The notes: generated by a model not told the origin, from the letters alone. 64,000 bases of DNA from Afipia sp. (GCA_024707075.1 JANQAK010000003.1:1798001-1862000), one strand, 5' to 3'; counted from the stretch's first letter, positions 53,254 to 62,731 are shown. A program made the numbers and translations.

Positions 53254-54686
53254 GACGCCTGCGCCGTATCAAGATCCTCGCCACGCTCGGACCGGCTTCA
53301 TCTGACAGCGCGTCGATCCGCAAGCTGTTCGAGGCGGGTGCCGATGTGTTCCGCATCAACATGAGCCATACGCCGCACGACAAGATGCGCGAACTGGTGG
53401 CGACCATCCGCAATGTCGAGAGCAGCTACGGCCGCCCGATCGGCATTCTGGTCGATCTTCAGGGACCGAAGCTCCGGCTCGGAAATTTCGCGGAAGGCTC
53501 GGTCGAACTCAGCAACGGCGCGATGTTCACGCTGGATAACGATCCCGCGCCCGGCGACAAGACCCGCGTCCATCTTCCCCATCCTGAAATTCTGAAAGCG
53601 CTGCGGCCGGGTCACGCGCTGCTGATCGACGACGGCAAGCTGCGCCTGATCGCGGAGGAAACCTCGCCCGAGCGCGCCCTCGTGCGCGTGGTCACAGGCG
53701 GGCGAATGTCTGACCGCAAGGGCGTCAGCCTGCCCGATACCGACCTGCCGGTCTCGGCGATGACGCCAAAGGATCGCGCCGATCTCGAAGCCGCGCTCGA
53801 AACCGGCATCGACTGGGTGGCGCTGTCGTTCGTGCAGCGCGCCGACGACGTGATCGAAGCCAAGAAGCTGGTGCGCGGCCGCGCATCGATCATGTCGAAG
53901 ATCGAGAAGCCGCAGGCGATCGATCGCCTCGCTGAAATCATGGAAGTATCGGACGCACTGATGGTCGCGCGTGGCGATCTCGGCGTCGAACTGCCGGCCG
54001 AGCGCGTGCCGGGACTCCAGAAGCAGATGACGCGCATGGCGCGGCGTGCCGGCAAGCCCGTCGTGATCGCGACCCAGATGCTGGAGTCGATGATTACATC
54101 GCCGGTCCCGACCCGCGCGGAAGTGTCGGACGTCGCCACTGCGGTATTCGAGGGCGCCGATGCCATCATGCTGTCGGCGGAATCCGCCGCAGGCAAATTC
54201 CCCGTCGAAGCCGTGCTGACCATGAACCGCATCGGCGAGGAGGTCGAACGCGATCCGACCTATCGCGGCGTCATCAGTTCGCAGCGCCCGGAACCGGAAG
54301 CCACCGCGGGCGACGCCATCGCCGACGCCGCACGCCAGATTGCCGAAACTCTCGATCTGTCCGCCATCATCTGCTGGACCAGTTCAGGCTCGACCGCGCT
54401 GCGTGTCGCCCGCGAGCGGCCGAAGCCGCCGGTGGTCGCCATCACGCCGAGCGTCAGCACCGGCCGTAAATTATCGCTGGTCTGGGGCGTGCATTGCGTG
54501 ATCGCGGAAGACGCCCACGATCAGGACGACATGATCGATCGCGCCGGGCGCATTGCATTCCGCGACGGTTTCGCCAAGGCAGGCCAGCGGGTCATTATCG
54601 TCGCCGGCGTTCCGCTTGGAACGCCGGGCACGACCAACATGGTCCGCATCGCCTATGTCGGCCCGGACCGCGACGCCGATATCTGA
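53250..54686 (+). CDS. pyk: Pyruvate kinase
   Basis: A 478-residue glycolytic enzyme (PEP + ADP to pyruvate + ATP). Signature segments: RRIKILATLGPASSDSASIR, FRINMSHTPHDKM (substrate Arg), GILVDLQGPKLRLG, IMSKIEKPQAIDRLAEIMEV (catalytic Lys), DALMVARGDLGVELPAERVP, VIATQMLESMITSPVPTRAE and AIMLSAESAAGKFPVEAV. The C-terminal allosteric domain is present. It overlaps the DUF1036 gene by four bases. Confidence 0.97.
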   Translation: MRRLRRIKILATLGPASSDSASIRKLFEAGADVFRINMSHTPHDKMRELVATIRNVESSYGRPIGILVDLQGPKLRLGNFAEGSVELSNGAMFTLDNDPAPGDKTRVHLPHPEILKALRPGHALLIDDGKLRLIAEETSPERALVRVVTGGRMSDRKGVSLPDTDLPVSAMTPKDRADLEAALETGIDWVALSFVQRADDVIEAKKLVRGRASIMSKIEKPQAIDRLAEIMEVSDALMVARGDLGVELPAERVPGLQKQMTRMARRAGKPVVIATQMLESMITSPVPTRAEVSDVATAVFEGADAIMLSAESAAGKFPVEAVLTMNRIGEEVERDPTYRGVISSQRPEPEATAGDAIADAARQIAETLDLSAIICWTSSGSTALRVARERPKPPVVAITPSVSTGRKLSLVWGVHCVIAEDAHDQDDMIDRAGRIAFRDGFAKAGQRVIIVAGVPLGTPGTTNMVRIAYVGPDRDADI

Positions 54687-54713
54687 CGACCGGCGAAGAA
54701 CTCCAAAAACAAA

Positions 54714-55115
54714 TCAGGCGGCCTTGTCGGCAGCCGTCACCGTTTCGTGCATGTCCCGCGCCGCATGCGTAACGTTGTCCATCGCACCCTGCGTGATCCG
54801 CAGCATCCGCTGGGCCTCGTCGCCGTATTGCGTGAAGGCATTCTGCCAGAACCGGGCATAAGCCTGCTGCAAATCCTGCAACGAACGGCAATCGTGGATC
54901 GTCCGGAACAACTGGACGTCCTCGCGCAGCCGCGTACCGATGAAGTCAGACCATTCCTTACCGATATTCTGCAAGGTGGTGCTGACCTGTGCGTTGAACT
55001 TCGCGGTTTCGGAGAACACGGTGCCATTCAACTCGCTGACCCGTGCGAGATCCGGAAACGGAAGTGTTCCCGCCGCCTTGGTGAAACCATTGTCACTGCC
55101 TGATGTGGTTGTCAT
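54714..55115 (-). CDS. Phasin family protein
   Basis: A 133-residue helical protein, third phasin-like gene of the window and more distant from the two at 5.6-6.6 kb. FPDLARVSELNGTVFSETAK and LQDLQQAYARFWQNAFTQYG are family-like; ITQGAMDNVTHAARDMHETV ends it. The start at 55115 (MTTTSGSDNG) is preferred to an in-frame ATG nine codons upstream. It is convergent with pyk with a 27-base gap. Function (granule or surface binding) is inferred from family. Confidence 0.78.
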   Translation of the reverse strand: MTTTSGSDNGFTKAAGTLPFPDLARVSELNGTVFSETAKFNAQVSTTLQNIGKEWSDFIGTRLREDVQLFRTIHDCRSLQDLQQAYARFWQNAFTQYGDEAQRMLRITQGAMDNVTHAARDMHETVTAADKAA

Positions 55116-55369
55116 TGTCCGACCTTCGTTCCGCTGGAGCAAGAAAAGGACGCGTGCAACGCTAACACTTCATCATCGGCGGATGGCAGTAGTGTGATGC
55201 TCAGCGAGTCGTGAACGAAAAGAAAAAGTTCTTCCCTGCGACCCACGCGCGCATGGTGCTGGTGAACAGGTCTGGCAAAACCCACTCGGAAGTCCCGGCC
55301 AAAGGTCAGCAGGTATGACCCACCCGGAACGCCCACGAAGTGCGCGCAATCCGGATGATAACGATCCTG

Positions 55370-55780
55370 CTATTCAGCCGGCGACATGAGGGCCAGATTA
55401 CGGACAACGTCGCGGCGCTCGTAACAAACCACCAGCCAGCCGAACAGCAACATATCGCCGAGCAGGACGAACGATCCGATGCCGGCGAATGGTTCGCCGC
55501 CCTTGTTGCCGGCATGGAGCATGGCAACGCCGACGGTGAGGGAAATGGTTCCGATGATCCAGACGTAGACCTGCATCAGAGCGGTTCGCGTGACCTCCAG
55601 AGACGGATGCAGGCGATAGAAAATGCCGAACAGGAACAGCGACACCCAGCCGAGCAGGTTGAGGTGAGCATGGGCGGGCATGGCGGAGTGATCCTGCGAA
55701 ATCGCCATGACAATGCCCCATGACATACCGACGAGGACTGCAACAACCGCGGCATAAAAACTCACAGATGAGGCTTTCAT
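55370..55780 (-). CDS. Small four-helix membrane protein with a HAHLNLLGW motif
   Basis: 136 residues and four transmembrane helices: VSFYAAVVAVLVGMSWGIVM, LNLLGWVSLFLFGIFYRLHP, ALMQVYVWIIGTISLTVGVA, GSFVLLGDMLLFGWLVVCYE. The second helix opens with MPAHAHLNLLGWVSLFLFG, which resembles the histidine-containing helix of heme-copper oxidase subunit I and NnrS-like proteins, but the protein is far too short to be an oxidase. It may bind heme through these histidines; this is inference. The ATG at 55780 follows a short AGGAG. The 254 bases to the next upstream gene hold nothing recognised. Confidence 0.75.
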   Translation of the reverse strand: MKASSVSFYAAVVAVLVGMSWGIVMAISQDHSAMPAHAHLNLLGWVSLFLFGIFYRLHPSLEVTRTALMQVYVWIIGTISLTVGVAMLHAGNKGGEPFAGIGSFVLLGDMLLFGWLVVCYERRDVVRNLALMSPAE

Positions 55781-55970
55781 GAAAATCTCCTGATTGAAAT
55801 TTGAGAAATGCGGCGCATGTCCGCCGGGAAGGCGCGCAGCTAGCAGCGGGCGCGGCCAGGATCAATACGAACCAACCGCCGTCGCCGTCAAAATCGCTTG
55901 CACTTTTGTGGCGATCGGTTCGGCCTCGCCATCCCTCGTCGCAGAGAGACGATCCACCTCATGCGAGGGG

Positions 55971-56639
55971 TCAGATATCCCGGCCTTCGACCTTTTCAGC
56001 CAGCGACTTCACGAGATCGGGGACGCGTTCGAGATAGGGATTAATGGCGAGCGCCCTGCGGAAGGCGTCCAGCGCATGCTTCTCGTCGCCGGTCTCCTGC
56101 ATGATCATACCGAGACCCGCCAGCGCGCCGAAATGGCGCGGCTCGCGAATCAGCACCTGACGGATGTCTTCCATCGACCGGCTGTAGTCGTTTTGCAGAT
56201 AGTAGATCGTCGCGCGCCGGTTCCAGGCCTCGATGTAGTCGGGACGCAGCTTGATGACGGCGTCCAGCAGTTTCAGCGCGACATCGGTGTCCTTGCCATC
56301 CAGCGCGACCTTGGCTCGCGACATCAGCAGCGCCGCGGTATCGCTCGGCGTCGCGGTCCACAGCGCCCAGATCCGGGCTTCGACTGCTTTGGCGCTCTCC
56401 TGATCGGGCGCCGCCTTCAATGCGCCGAACAGAAAGTCGAGATTCTTGGTTTTCTCACCGGAAATGCGCGGCAGCTTGGCCGGCGCTTCGGGCAGTTTCT
56501 TCTGCTTGCCGGGAGGCGTGAGTTGGGGCGCCTGCGCGGCGGCCGGCGTTGCGGTCATTGACGCGAACACAACAGCGCCAATCGCGAGCTTGAGAAAAAG
56601 CCCGGTCCGATTTGCCGAGGGTGCCGACCGCAATGCCAT
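55971..56639 (-). CDS. Secreted TPR-repeat protein
   Basis: A 222-residue protein with a signal peptide (GLFLKLAIGAVVFASMTATP, cleavage near A-A-A-Q) followed by tetratricopeptide repeats. Two clear repeats are AWNRRATIYYLQNDYSRSME and ALAGLGMIMQETGDEKHALD, with a partial one before them (VALKLLDAVIKLRPDYIE). TPR domains mediate protein-protein contacts; here probably in the periplasm. The start at 56639 (MALRSAPSANRTG) is chosen over a longer frame reaching 56675. It lies 139 bases downstream of rpmJ on the same strand. Confidence 0.85.
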   Translation of the reverse strand: MALRSAPSANRTGLFLKLAIGAVVFASMTATPAAAQAPQLTPPGKQKKLPEAPAKLPRISGEKTKNLDFLFGALKAAPDQESAKAVEARIWALWTATPSDTAALLMSRAKVALDGKDTDVALKLLDAVIKLRPDYIEAWNRRATIYYLQNDYSRSMEDIRQVLIREPRHFGALAGLGMIMQETGDEKHALDAFRRALAINPYLERVPDLVKSLAEKVEGRDI

Positions 56640-56778
56640 GATGGAAAGTCTAAACGCGGAAAGCGCCGCGTGCAAAGCACATGCGGCGTCAAACGCTCGT
56701 GATGTGGGGGGATTCTCCCGGTTCGCCGGCGCTTTATGCCGAACACGTCATCAGGCAGCGGCTGAATCAGCCGTTGAA

Positions 56779-56904
56779 TCAGCCCTGTCGCGCCTTGAAG
56801 CGGCGCTGAACCTTGTTGATGACGTAAACCCGGCCCTTGCGGCGGACCAGACGGTTGTTGCGGTGACGGCCACGCAGGGACTTCAGCGAATTACGGACCT
56901 TCAT
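56779..56904 (-). CDS. rpmJ: 50S ribosomal protein L36 (cysteine-free type)
   Basis: A 41-residue protein: [20 protein letters not shown], then [20 protein letters not shown], then G. It matches the short L36 of alphaproteobacteria. The zinc-ribbon cysteines of classical L36 are absent, so it is the zinc-independent (C-minus, YkgO-like) type. The gene stands alone rather than in a ribosomal operon, which is usual for this form. Confidence 0.95.
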   Translation of the reverse strand: MKVRNSLKSLRGRHRNNRLVRRKGRVYVINKVQRRFKARQG

Positions 56905-57233
56905 GGGACAATGCTCTCTGGAAGGCCGCGTTGCAGGGCCGAGTGTGGAACCGTTTGGGTGATGGGCATATCCCGCAGGCCAAAGCCGCGCGAGACAGGC
57001 GGTTTCTATGCCATCGGAGGCCCAAATGTCAATCCGGAGCGAGCCATCCGGAACCCGTCTGCCGGGTCAAAATGCCCCAAATGGAACCAATTTTCCGCCT
57101 TTCCGGGGGACGAATCTCGCTCTAATCAACATTCAGGCACATTCGCACCATGCTTCTTCTGCTTAATCGGTGCATGAGTTAAATACGGCGTTGGGGCCGC
57201 TCAGAAGACAGATTTGGATCGTTGACCGTCGAA
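56905..57233. other. Intergenic region, no gene seen
   Basis: 329 bases between the divergent rpmJ and desaturase genes. Both promoters must lie here. I see short A/T-rich stretches near 57095 and 57175 but no motif I can name. Confidence 0.4.
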
Positions 57234-58271
57234 ATGACCACAAATCGTCCGGCGGCCGCGAAGGCCGTCAAACTGTCCACGTCCGATCTCTCGGATGCTG
57301 GAAGTCCTAGACGCCTGCCGTTGCCCGCGGGCGTCATCCTGAACCGGATCGACTGGCCGGTGGCGGCCTCGATTCTCACCTATCATCTCGTGGCGCTGCT
57401 CGCCTTTATTCCATGGACGTTTAGCTGGACCGGCGTGATCGTCGCGATCGTCACCGCACGGCTGACGGGATTGCTCGGCATCAACATCTGCTACCATCGC
57501 CTGCTCACCCATCGCGGCTTCAAGTGCCCGAAGTGGTTCGAGCATGTGCTGGCAGTTATTGCGATTTGCTGCGTGCAGGACACCCCGGCGCGCTGGGTCG
57601 CCGTGCACCGCCGGCATCATCAGTACGCCGACGAGCAGCCCGATCCGCACAGCCCGCTGGTGAATTTCATCTGGGGCCATATCGGCTGGCTGGTGATAAA
57701 GAACCCCGAGCTGAACCGGATCGGTATCTACGACCGCTATGCCAAAGACATCCTGCGCGATCCGTTTTACGTGGCGCTGGAACGCAACTGGCTCCAGCTC
57801 AAGATCATTCTCGTGCAGTGGGCGGTGTTCTTCGGTGCCGGCTTCCTCGCCGAACTGGCGATGGGCGGCACGACGATGCAGGCGGTGCAATTCGGGACGA
57901 GCATCCTGATCTGGGGCGTGTTCGTGCGCACGGTGTTCGTCTGGCACCAGACCTGGGCGGTGAATTCCGTGACCCATCTGTGGGGCTACCGGAATTACCA
58001 GACCGACGAGGACAGCCGGAACAACGTCTTCATCGGCCTGCTGGCGCATGGTGAAGGCTGGCACAACAACCACCATGCCGATCCGCGCTCCGCGCGCCAC
58101 GGTCACACGCGGTGGGAGTTCGACACCACCTGGCTGACCATCCGCCTGTTCGAGAAACTCGGACTCGCGACCGAGGTGGTTGGCCCGAGCCCGCATGTCA
58201 TGGCCAAGGCAGGATTGACGACAGGCCAGACCATCACCACGCTCGGGCCGAACGGTACACCGACGCACTGA
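57234..58271 (+). CDS. Acyl-CoA/fatty-acid desaturase (membrane di-iron type)
   Basis: A 345-residue integral membrane desaturase. All three histidine boxes that hold the two iron ions are intact: HRLLTHRGF near residue 87, HRRHHQYADE near 128, and HGEGWHNNHHADPRSARHGH near 270. Four helices lie around them. Related to delta-9 acyl-CoA desaturases, which introduce a cis double bond into membrane fatty acids. ATG at 57234 (MTTNRPAAAKAV) is used; a TTG at 57222 would add four residues. Monocistronic. Confidence 0.92.
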   Translation: MTTNRPAAAKAVKLSTSDLSDAGSPRRLPLPAGVILNRIDWPVAASILTYHLVALLAFIPWTFSWTGVIVAIVTARLTGLLGINICYHRLLTHRGFKCPKWFEHVLAVIAICCVQDTPARWVAVHRRHHQYADEQPDPHSPLVNFIWGHIGWLVIKNPELNRIGIYDRYAKDILRDPFYVALERNWLQLKIILVQWAVFFGAGFLAELAMGGTTMQAVQFGTSILIWGVFVRTVFVWHQTWAVNSVTHLWGYRNYQTDEDSRNNVFIGLLAHGEGWHNNHHADPRSARHGHTRWEFDTTWLTIRLFEKLGLATEVVGPSPHVMAKAGLTTGQTITTLGPNGTPTH

Positions 58272-58372
58272 CGGGGGATCAACCCGGTCCTCATGCCCCG
58301 AGCTCAGCGCGAAGCGGAGCGCATGCCGAACCAGGGCCGTTGCGCGCTCGATTATATGCGGCGATCCCGGCT

Positions 58373-59344
58373 CTAATCCGCCGGCGGGACATTTGCCTTC
58401 TTCACCACTCCGGCCCACTTGCTGATTTCCGCATCGACGAACTTCGCGAACTCCGTGCCCGTGAGCTTGCCGGGATCGACGCCTTGCGTCGCGAATTTCT
58501 CGCGCGTCGCCGGTGCAGCCAGAATATCCTTCATCGCCGCGACGAGTTTCGTATAGGCCGCGTTGCCGTTGGCGGCGGGCATGTAGAGACCGAACCAGGC
58601 TGTCGCCTCGAAGCCCTTCACGCCCGATTCATTCAGCGTCGGCGCGTTGGGCAGCGACGCCGCGCGCTCCTTGCTAGTGACGGCCAGCACGCGAATGTTG
58701 CCGGCCGTCGCGGCGGGCAGCACCGTCGGCAGCGTATCGAACATGATCGGAATATGCCCGCCGATCAGATCGTTCATCGCGGGCGCCGCACCCTTGTAGG
58801 GGATATGCACGATGTCGATGCCGGCCATCTGCTTGAACAATTCGCCAGACAGATGATTGGCGCCGCCGATGCCGGCCGAGCCGAACGAATATTTGCCCGG
58901 GTCCTTCTTCGCCATCGCGATCAGATCGGCGACGGTCTTCGCCGGGAAGTCCTTGTTGACCACCAGCGCGTTCGGTGCGCTCGCGACCACCGCGACCGGT
59001 GAGAAATCCTTCTGCGTGTCGTAGGGCAGCTTGCGGTAAAGACTGGGATTGATGACGTGATGGGTAGCGGTGAGTAGCAGCACGCTGCCGTCATTCGGCG
59101 ACTTCGACACCATCTCGGATCCGATCGTGCCCGACGCTCCGGGCCGATTCTCCACGATGGTCGTGACGCCCAGTTTGTCGCCGAGATACTGTGCCACAAA
59201 GCGCGCGAGGATGTCAGTCGTGCCGCCCGCCGGGAATGGCACGATGATTTTCACACTGTTGGGAAACGGCTCGTTGGCATTTGCGCCGACAGTCGCCGCC
59301 GTCAGCATAAACACGGAAAGGATGGCAGCAAACATTCGCTTCAT
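58373..59344 (-). CDS. Tripartite tricarboxylate transporter (Bug/TctC) binding protein
   Basis: A 323-residue secreted solute-binding protein. A signal peptide ends near A-N-A-N (about residue 24). The mature start FPNSVKIIVPFPAGGTTDIL and the IVENRPGASGTIGSEMVSKS segment define the Bug/TctC family, followed by HIPYKGAAPAMNDLIGGHIP. Ligands are usually carboxylates or aromatic acids. Last gene of a catabolic cluster on the minus strand, and a paralogue of its neighbour. No TctA/TctB membrane genes are present, so it may serve another transporter or act as a sensor. Confidence 0.92.
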   Translation of the reverse strand: MKRMFAAILSVFMLTAATVGANANEPFPNSVKIIVPFPAGGTTDILARFVAQYLGDKLGVTTIVENRPGASGTIGSEMVSKSPNDGSVLLLTATHHVINPSLYRKLPYDTQKDFSPVAVVASAPNALVVNKDFPAKTVADLIAMAKKDPGKYSFGSAGIGGANHLSGELFKQMAGIDIVHIPYKGAAPAMNDLIGGHIPIMFDTLPTVLPAATAGNIRVLAVTSKERAASLPNAPTLNESGVKGFEATAWFGLYMPAANGNAAYTKLVAAMKDILAAPATREKFATQGVDPGKLTGTEFAKFVDAEISKWAGVVKKANVPPAD

Positions 59345-59410
59345 GATTTTACCAGACTTGATTTTGTATGGCGGCCGTTCGCTCGCCAGCGAGATTTCAA
59401 TCGGAGCGCC

Positions 59411-60400
59411 TCAAGGCTGACGCAGCAATTTGGCGCGCTCGACCAGCGAACGCTCGGAGAGATAGAATTCACCGGCCCATTTCTGGTATTCGGCGGGCGG
59501 CTTCTGCCACTCCGTCTGCCCGAGCGTCACCAGCAGCTTCTTGTATTCGTCGCTGTCGGCCGCAGCCTTGAACGCCTGATAGAGCCTGTCGACGACGGCG
59601 GGCGGCATTCCCTTCGGACCGACGAGGCCATACGGCGCGGGATAGACCAGATCGTAGCCGAGACTCTTGGCCGTCGGCACGCTGGGCAGCGACGCCACCG
59701 GCTGCGGATCGAACGACAGCAGCACGCGCATCTTGCCGGACTCGACGTAGGGAAGAATGGTGCCGATGGCATCGACCGTCGCCATGGTGTGACCACCGAG
59801 AATGGCCGTGACGGCTTCGCTGCTGCCCTTGTATCCGATGTGGGTGATCTTCACGTCCGCCATGCCGGCCAGCGCTTCCGCCAGAAGATGCATGGTGGTG
59901 CCGGCGCCTGCGGTGGCCACCGTCAGCTTGTCGGGATTCGCCTTGGCGTAGGCGATCAGATCGGCGGTGGTCTTGAAGGGCGAGTCCGCATTCACCGCGA
60001 GGACGAAGGTGTAACCGCCCAGACCGGTGATCCAGGTGAAGTCCTTGATGGGATCCCAATCCACTTTCTGCATGTACGGATAACGCAGCAGACCCGCCGT
60101 TGCAGCGGCGATGGTGTATCCGTCCGGCGGCTCGGTCTTCGCCATCGTGGAAGGCGCCAGCGTGGCACCCGCGCCGGGGCGGTTCTCGACAATGATTGGC
60201 TGGCCCAGATGCTTGGAGGCGAGTTCGCCGAGCTTGCGGAACGTCGTGTCGGTCGCGCCACCCGCAGCGAATCCCACAAGCAGCTTGATCGGCCGCGACG
60301 GATATGCGTCCTGCGCCTTGGCAAATTGAGGCGCTGCACCCATCAGCACCGCCGCAACAACCCCGTAACGCAACGTGCCCTTCAGCCAACTCATAGTCAT
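59411..60400 (-). CDS. Tripartite tricarboxylate transporter (Bug/TctC) binding protein
   Basis: A 329-residue secreted Bug/TctC-family protein: signal peptide to A-K-A-Q (about residue 29), then YPSRPIKLLVGFAAGGATDT, IIVENRPGAGATLAPSTMAK and ITHIGYKGSSEAVTAILGGH. It is clearly diverged from the neighbouring paralogue, so the two probably bind different compounds. It sits 66 bases upstream of that gene and 52 bases downstream of a FAD monooxygenase gene, in a likely single transcript. Confidence 0.92.
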   Translation of the reverse strand: MTMSWLKGTLRYGVVAAVLMGAAPQFAKAQDAYPSRPIKLLVGFAAGGATDTTFRKLGELASKHLGQPIIVENRPGAGATLAPSTMAKTEPPDGYTIAAATAGLLRYPYMQKVDWDPIKDFTWITGLGGYTFVLAVNADSPFKTTADLIAYAKANPDKLTVATAGAGTTMHLLAEALAGMADVKITHIGYKGSSEAVTAILGGHTMATVDAIGTILPYVESGKMRVLLSFDPQPVASLPSVPTAKSLGYDLVYPAPYGLVGPKGMPPAVVDRLYQAFKAAADSDEYKKLLVTLGQTEWQKPPAEYQKWAGEFYLSERSLVERAKLLRQP

Positions 60401-60452
60401 CTCCCTTGGTTTGCTCCGGGCTTTTTCTTGCAGTTTCTGTGCCCGGTTGCTG

Positions 60453-61703
60453 TTAGGCGGTTTGTGGCAAAGCTCCCGACACGCTCCAGGATTTCCGGTT
60501 GTTCAAGGCATCCACATCGAAACCCGCAAGCTGCTTGTAACGGCGTTCGACATCCTGAAGCTCGGTCGCCGCGTCGCCATGCGCGCCGCGCCTCGCCATC
60601 GTGCTTACCCGCGCCATGACGTCGCCCGCCTGCCGCCGGTTCGCGAGTTGTACCTCGCTCGCAACAGGGCGGCGATGCGCCTCATAGGCGCGGAGACCGT
60701 CGTCGATATTCGCAGCGTTCGCCAGTTCATAGGCCAGCACACGCGCATCGAGGATCGCCTGCGACGCGCCGTTGGAGCCGAAAGGATACATGGCATGGGC
60801 GGCGTCCCCGAGCAGCGCGCATCGCCCGAAAACCCATCGCGGCAGCGGATCGATGTCGGCCATCGGATATTCGTAGGCTTCGGACGCCGATGCCACCAGA
60901 CGATGAACGTCGAGCCAGTCGAAACGGTAGTCCTTCACAAAAGAGGCGATGGCGCTTGTCGACACCGGAACGTTCCAGTTGCCGAGTTCCGTCACCTGAC
61001 TCGTGGCATCCTTGGGGCGGACCAGCAGCCAGTTGAGCACACCATCCGCGATCGGATAGACCACCACGCGCTGGGTCTCGTCGCCGATGATGACCATCGA
61101 ACGTCCGGTCAGGAACGGCGCAGATGTGGTGACGCCGCGGTACATCACCCAACCGTTCGAGGGGAGCGGCACCGGAGAACCATAGAGGCTATTGCGTACC
61201 GGCGAGCGAATGCCATCAGCGGCGATCACGACATCCGCAGTGTACGAAACAGAGCGTTCCGCAACCTGATCGATCGCCTCGATCAGAATCTTGTCGCCTT
61301 GCCCGGCATCCACGCCGGTCACGCGTTGCGCGATCCGGATCGACGATTCTCCCAGACGGTGCCGCACGGCATCGGCGAGAAGCCGCTGCAACGTGCCGCG
61401 ATGAATGGAGTATTGCGGCCACTTGTAACCGGCATCGAGGCCGCGCGGTTCGGCCCAGATCAATTGGCCCGCCGGATCGTAATAGGCCAGTTCCTTGGTC
61501 GGGACGCCGACCCCGTCGAGCGCGTCGCCGAGACCGAGTTCGGTCAGTTCGCGGACCGCATGCGGCGGCAGATTGATGCCGACGCCCACGTCGCGAAGCT
61601 CGCGCGCCGCCTCAAGCACAAGGATGTCGTCGCGGCCGGCGGCGTGAAGACTCAACGCCGCCGTCAATCCGCCAACCCCTGCTCCCACGATGGCGATGGA
61701 CAT
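60453..61703 (-). CDS. FAD-dependent aromatic-type monooxygenase
   Basis: A 416-residue flavoprotein hydroxylase. MSIAIVGAGVGGLTAALSLH holds the GxGxxG FAD motif, VVIAADGIRSPVRNSLYG the DG motif, and GRCALLGDAAHAMYPFGSNG the GD motif, as in salicylate- and 6-hydroxynicotinate-hydroxylase-like enzymes and PhzS. Expected to hydroxylate an aromatic or heteroaromatic acid using NAD(P)H and O2; the substrate is unknown. Its start overlaps the end of the upstream MaoC-like gene by 40 bases, implying coupled translation. Confidence 0.9.
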   Translation of the reverse strand: MSIAIVGAGVGGLTAALSLHAAGRDDILVLEAARELRDVGVGINLPPHAVRELTELGLGDALDGVGVPTKELAYYDPAGQLIWAEPRGLDAGYKWPQYSIHRGTLQRLLADAVRHRLGESSIRIAQRVTGVDAGQGDKILIEAIDQVAERSVSYTADVVIAADGIRSPVRNSLYGSPVPLPSNGWVMYRGVTTSAPFLTGRSMVIIGDETQRVVVYPIADGVLNWLLVRPKDATSQVTELGNWNVPVSTSAIASFVKDYRFDWLDVHRLVASASEAYEYPMADIDPLPRWVFGRCALLGDAAHAMYPFGSNGASQAILDARVLAYELANAANIDDGLRAYEAHRRPVASEVQLANRRQAGDVMARVSTMARRGAHGDAATELQDVERRYKQLAGFDVDALNNRKSWSVSGALPQTA

Positions 61704-62176
61704 CGCGTGCCTGCTCCCGTTCTCCAGGCCGCCGCAGAAGTCGCGACGGGAAACTCGACCATGGCCTCGCCGGTCGCGACCTTTTCGTCGTTCTGGTTCT
61801 TCACCAGCACGTCGATCAGCACCCAGCGCGAATTCTGCGTGACCTGCTTGGCCTTGACAATGCCGACTGGCTGGATGGTGTCGCCCGGCTTCACCGGCTT
61901 GATCCAGCGCGTTTCGAGGCGGCGATGAATGGCACCGGCAGGATAGGCCCAGTCGGTCAGCATCCGGGTGATCAGCCCGAAATTGTTCATGCCGTGCATG
62001 ATGATGCCGCCGAAATTGGTCTTGCCGAAATTGCCCTTCATGTAGTTGTCGTCGAGATGCAGCGGATTGTAGTCGAGCGAACCATCGCAGAAGAGGCGGA
62101 TGGATTCGCGCGAGACCGCGAACTTCGGTCCATCGATGGTGTCGCCGACCGAGAGATTGTCGAATGTCGTCGTCAT
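61664..62176 (-). CDS. MaoC-like dehydratase/hydratase
   Basis: 170 residues with a hot-dog fold of the MaoC type: VSRESIRLFCDGSLDYNPLH, then NFGGIIMHGMNNFGLITRML and RWIKPVKPGDTIQPVGIV. The D-x-N-P-L-H motif supplies catalytic Asp and His as in (R)-specific enoyl-CoA hydratases. It pairs with a second MaoC-like gene 19 bases upstream; such pairs often form one heteromeric hydratase acting on CoA esters. The start is set at 62176 (MTTTFDNLSVGDT). The 3' end overlaps the FAD monooxygenase start by 40 bases. Confidence 0.88.
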   Translation of the reverse strand: MTTTFDNLSVGDTIDGPKFAVSRESIRLFCDGSLDYNPLHLDDNYMKGNFGKTNFGGIIMHGMNNFGLITRMLTDWAYPAGAIHRRLETRWIKPVKPGDTIQPVGIVKAKQVTQNSRWVLIDVLVKNQNDEKVATGEAMVEFPVATSAAAWRTGAGTRCPSPSWEQGLAD

Positions 62177-62195
62177 GTGCGGATTCCTCTTAGCA

Positions 62196-62675
62196 TTACA
62201 TCGGCCGGATGGTCTGGCCACGACCGGAACAGATCACGTCGCCATGCTGATTGAAGAAGACGTTGTCGTGCACCACGAACAACCGCTCGCGCTTGATGAA
62301 CTTGTCGAGCGCGCGGGCCTGCAACGTAATGGTATCGCCGGGACGCGCGGGCTTGTTGTAGCTCCACGATTGTCCGGCGTTGACCGTGCCCGGTGAGCGC
62401 ATCCAGTCGTCCGCGGGCGTGCAGGCGAACATCAGGAGAATATGAATCGACGGCGGCGCGATCAGGCCGCCGTAAGGCGTGGTCTTCGCATAGGCCTCGT
62501 CGAAATAGAGCGGATGATCCTCGCCGACGGAACGGCAGTAGAGTTCGATCGCTTCCTTCGTCAGCAAATAGGGAATCGTCTTGCGCGGCTCTCCGGGGAC
62601 GATGTCGTCCCAGACCTTTCGCAGGTTGGCGTCTTTCCAGAAGTCGGTTTCGAAAGCAGCTTGCGCTTGCGCCAT
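62196..62675 (-). CDS. MaoC N-terminal-like (FAS1-type) dehydratase subunit
   Basis: 159 residues, hot-dog fold: LLTKEAIELYCRSVGEDHPL, then YGGLIAPPSIHILLMFACTP and WSYNKPARPGDTITLQARAL, ending ICSGRGQTIRPM. It resembles the FAS1-like N-terminal half of MaoC dehydratases, in which E-D-H-P replaces the catalytic D-x-N-P-x-H, so it is probably the structural partner of the adjacent MaoC-like protein. First gene of the minus-strand catabolic operon, 56 bases from the divergent IclR regulator. Confidence 0.87.
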   Translation of the reverse strand: MAQAQAAFETDFWKDANLRKVWDDIVPGEPRKTIPYLLTKEAIELYCRSVGEDHPLYFDEAYAKTTPYGGLIAPPSIHILLMFACTPADDWMRSPGTVNAGQSWSYNKPARPGDTITLQARALDKFIKRERLFVVHDNVFFNQHGDVICSGRGQTIRPM

Positions 62676-62731
62676 GGCATTCTCTCATCTATTGTTCATC
62701 AGGCGAACTTTATAGCCGCCTTACGAACATT

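Noticed and set aside
55112..55336. 74-codon frame upstream of the third phasin gene
   Set aside because: No ribosome-binding site, no family resemblance, and it overlaps the phasin start; probably chance.
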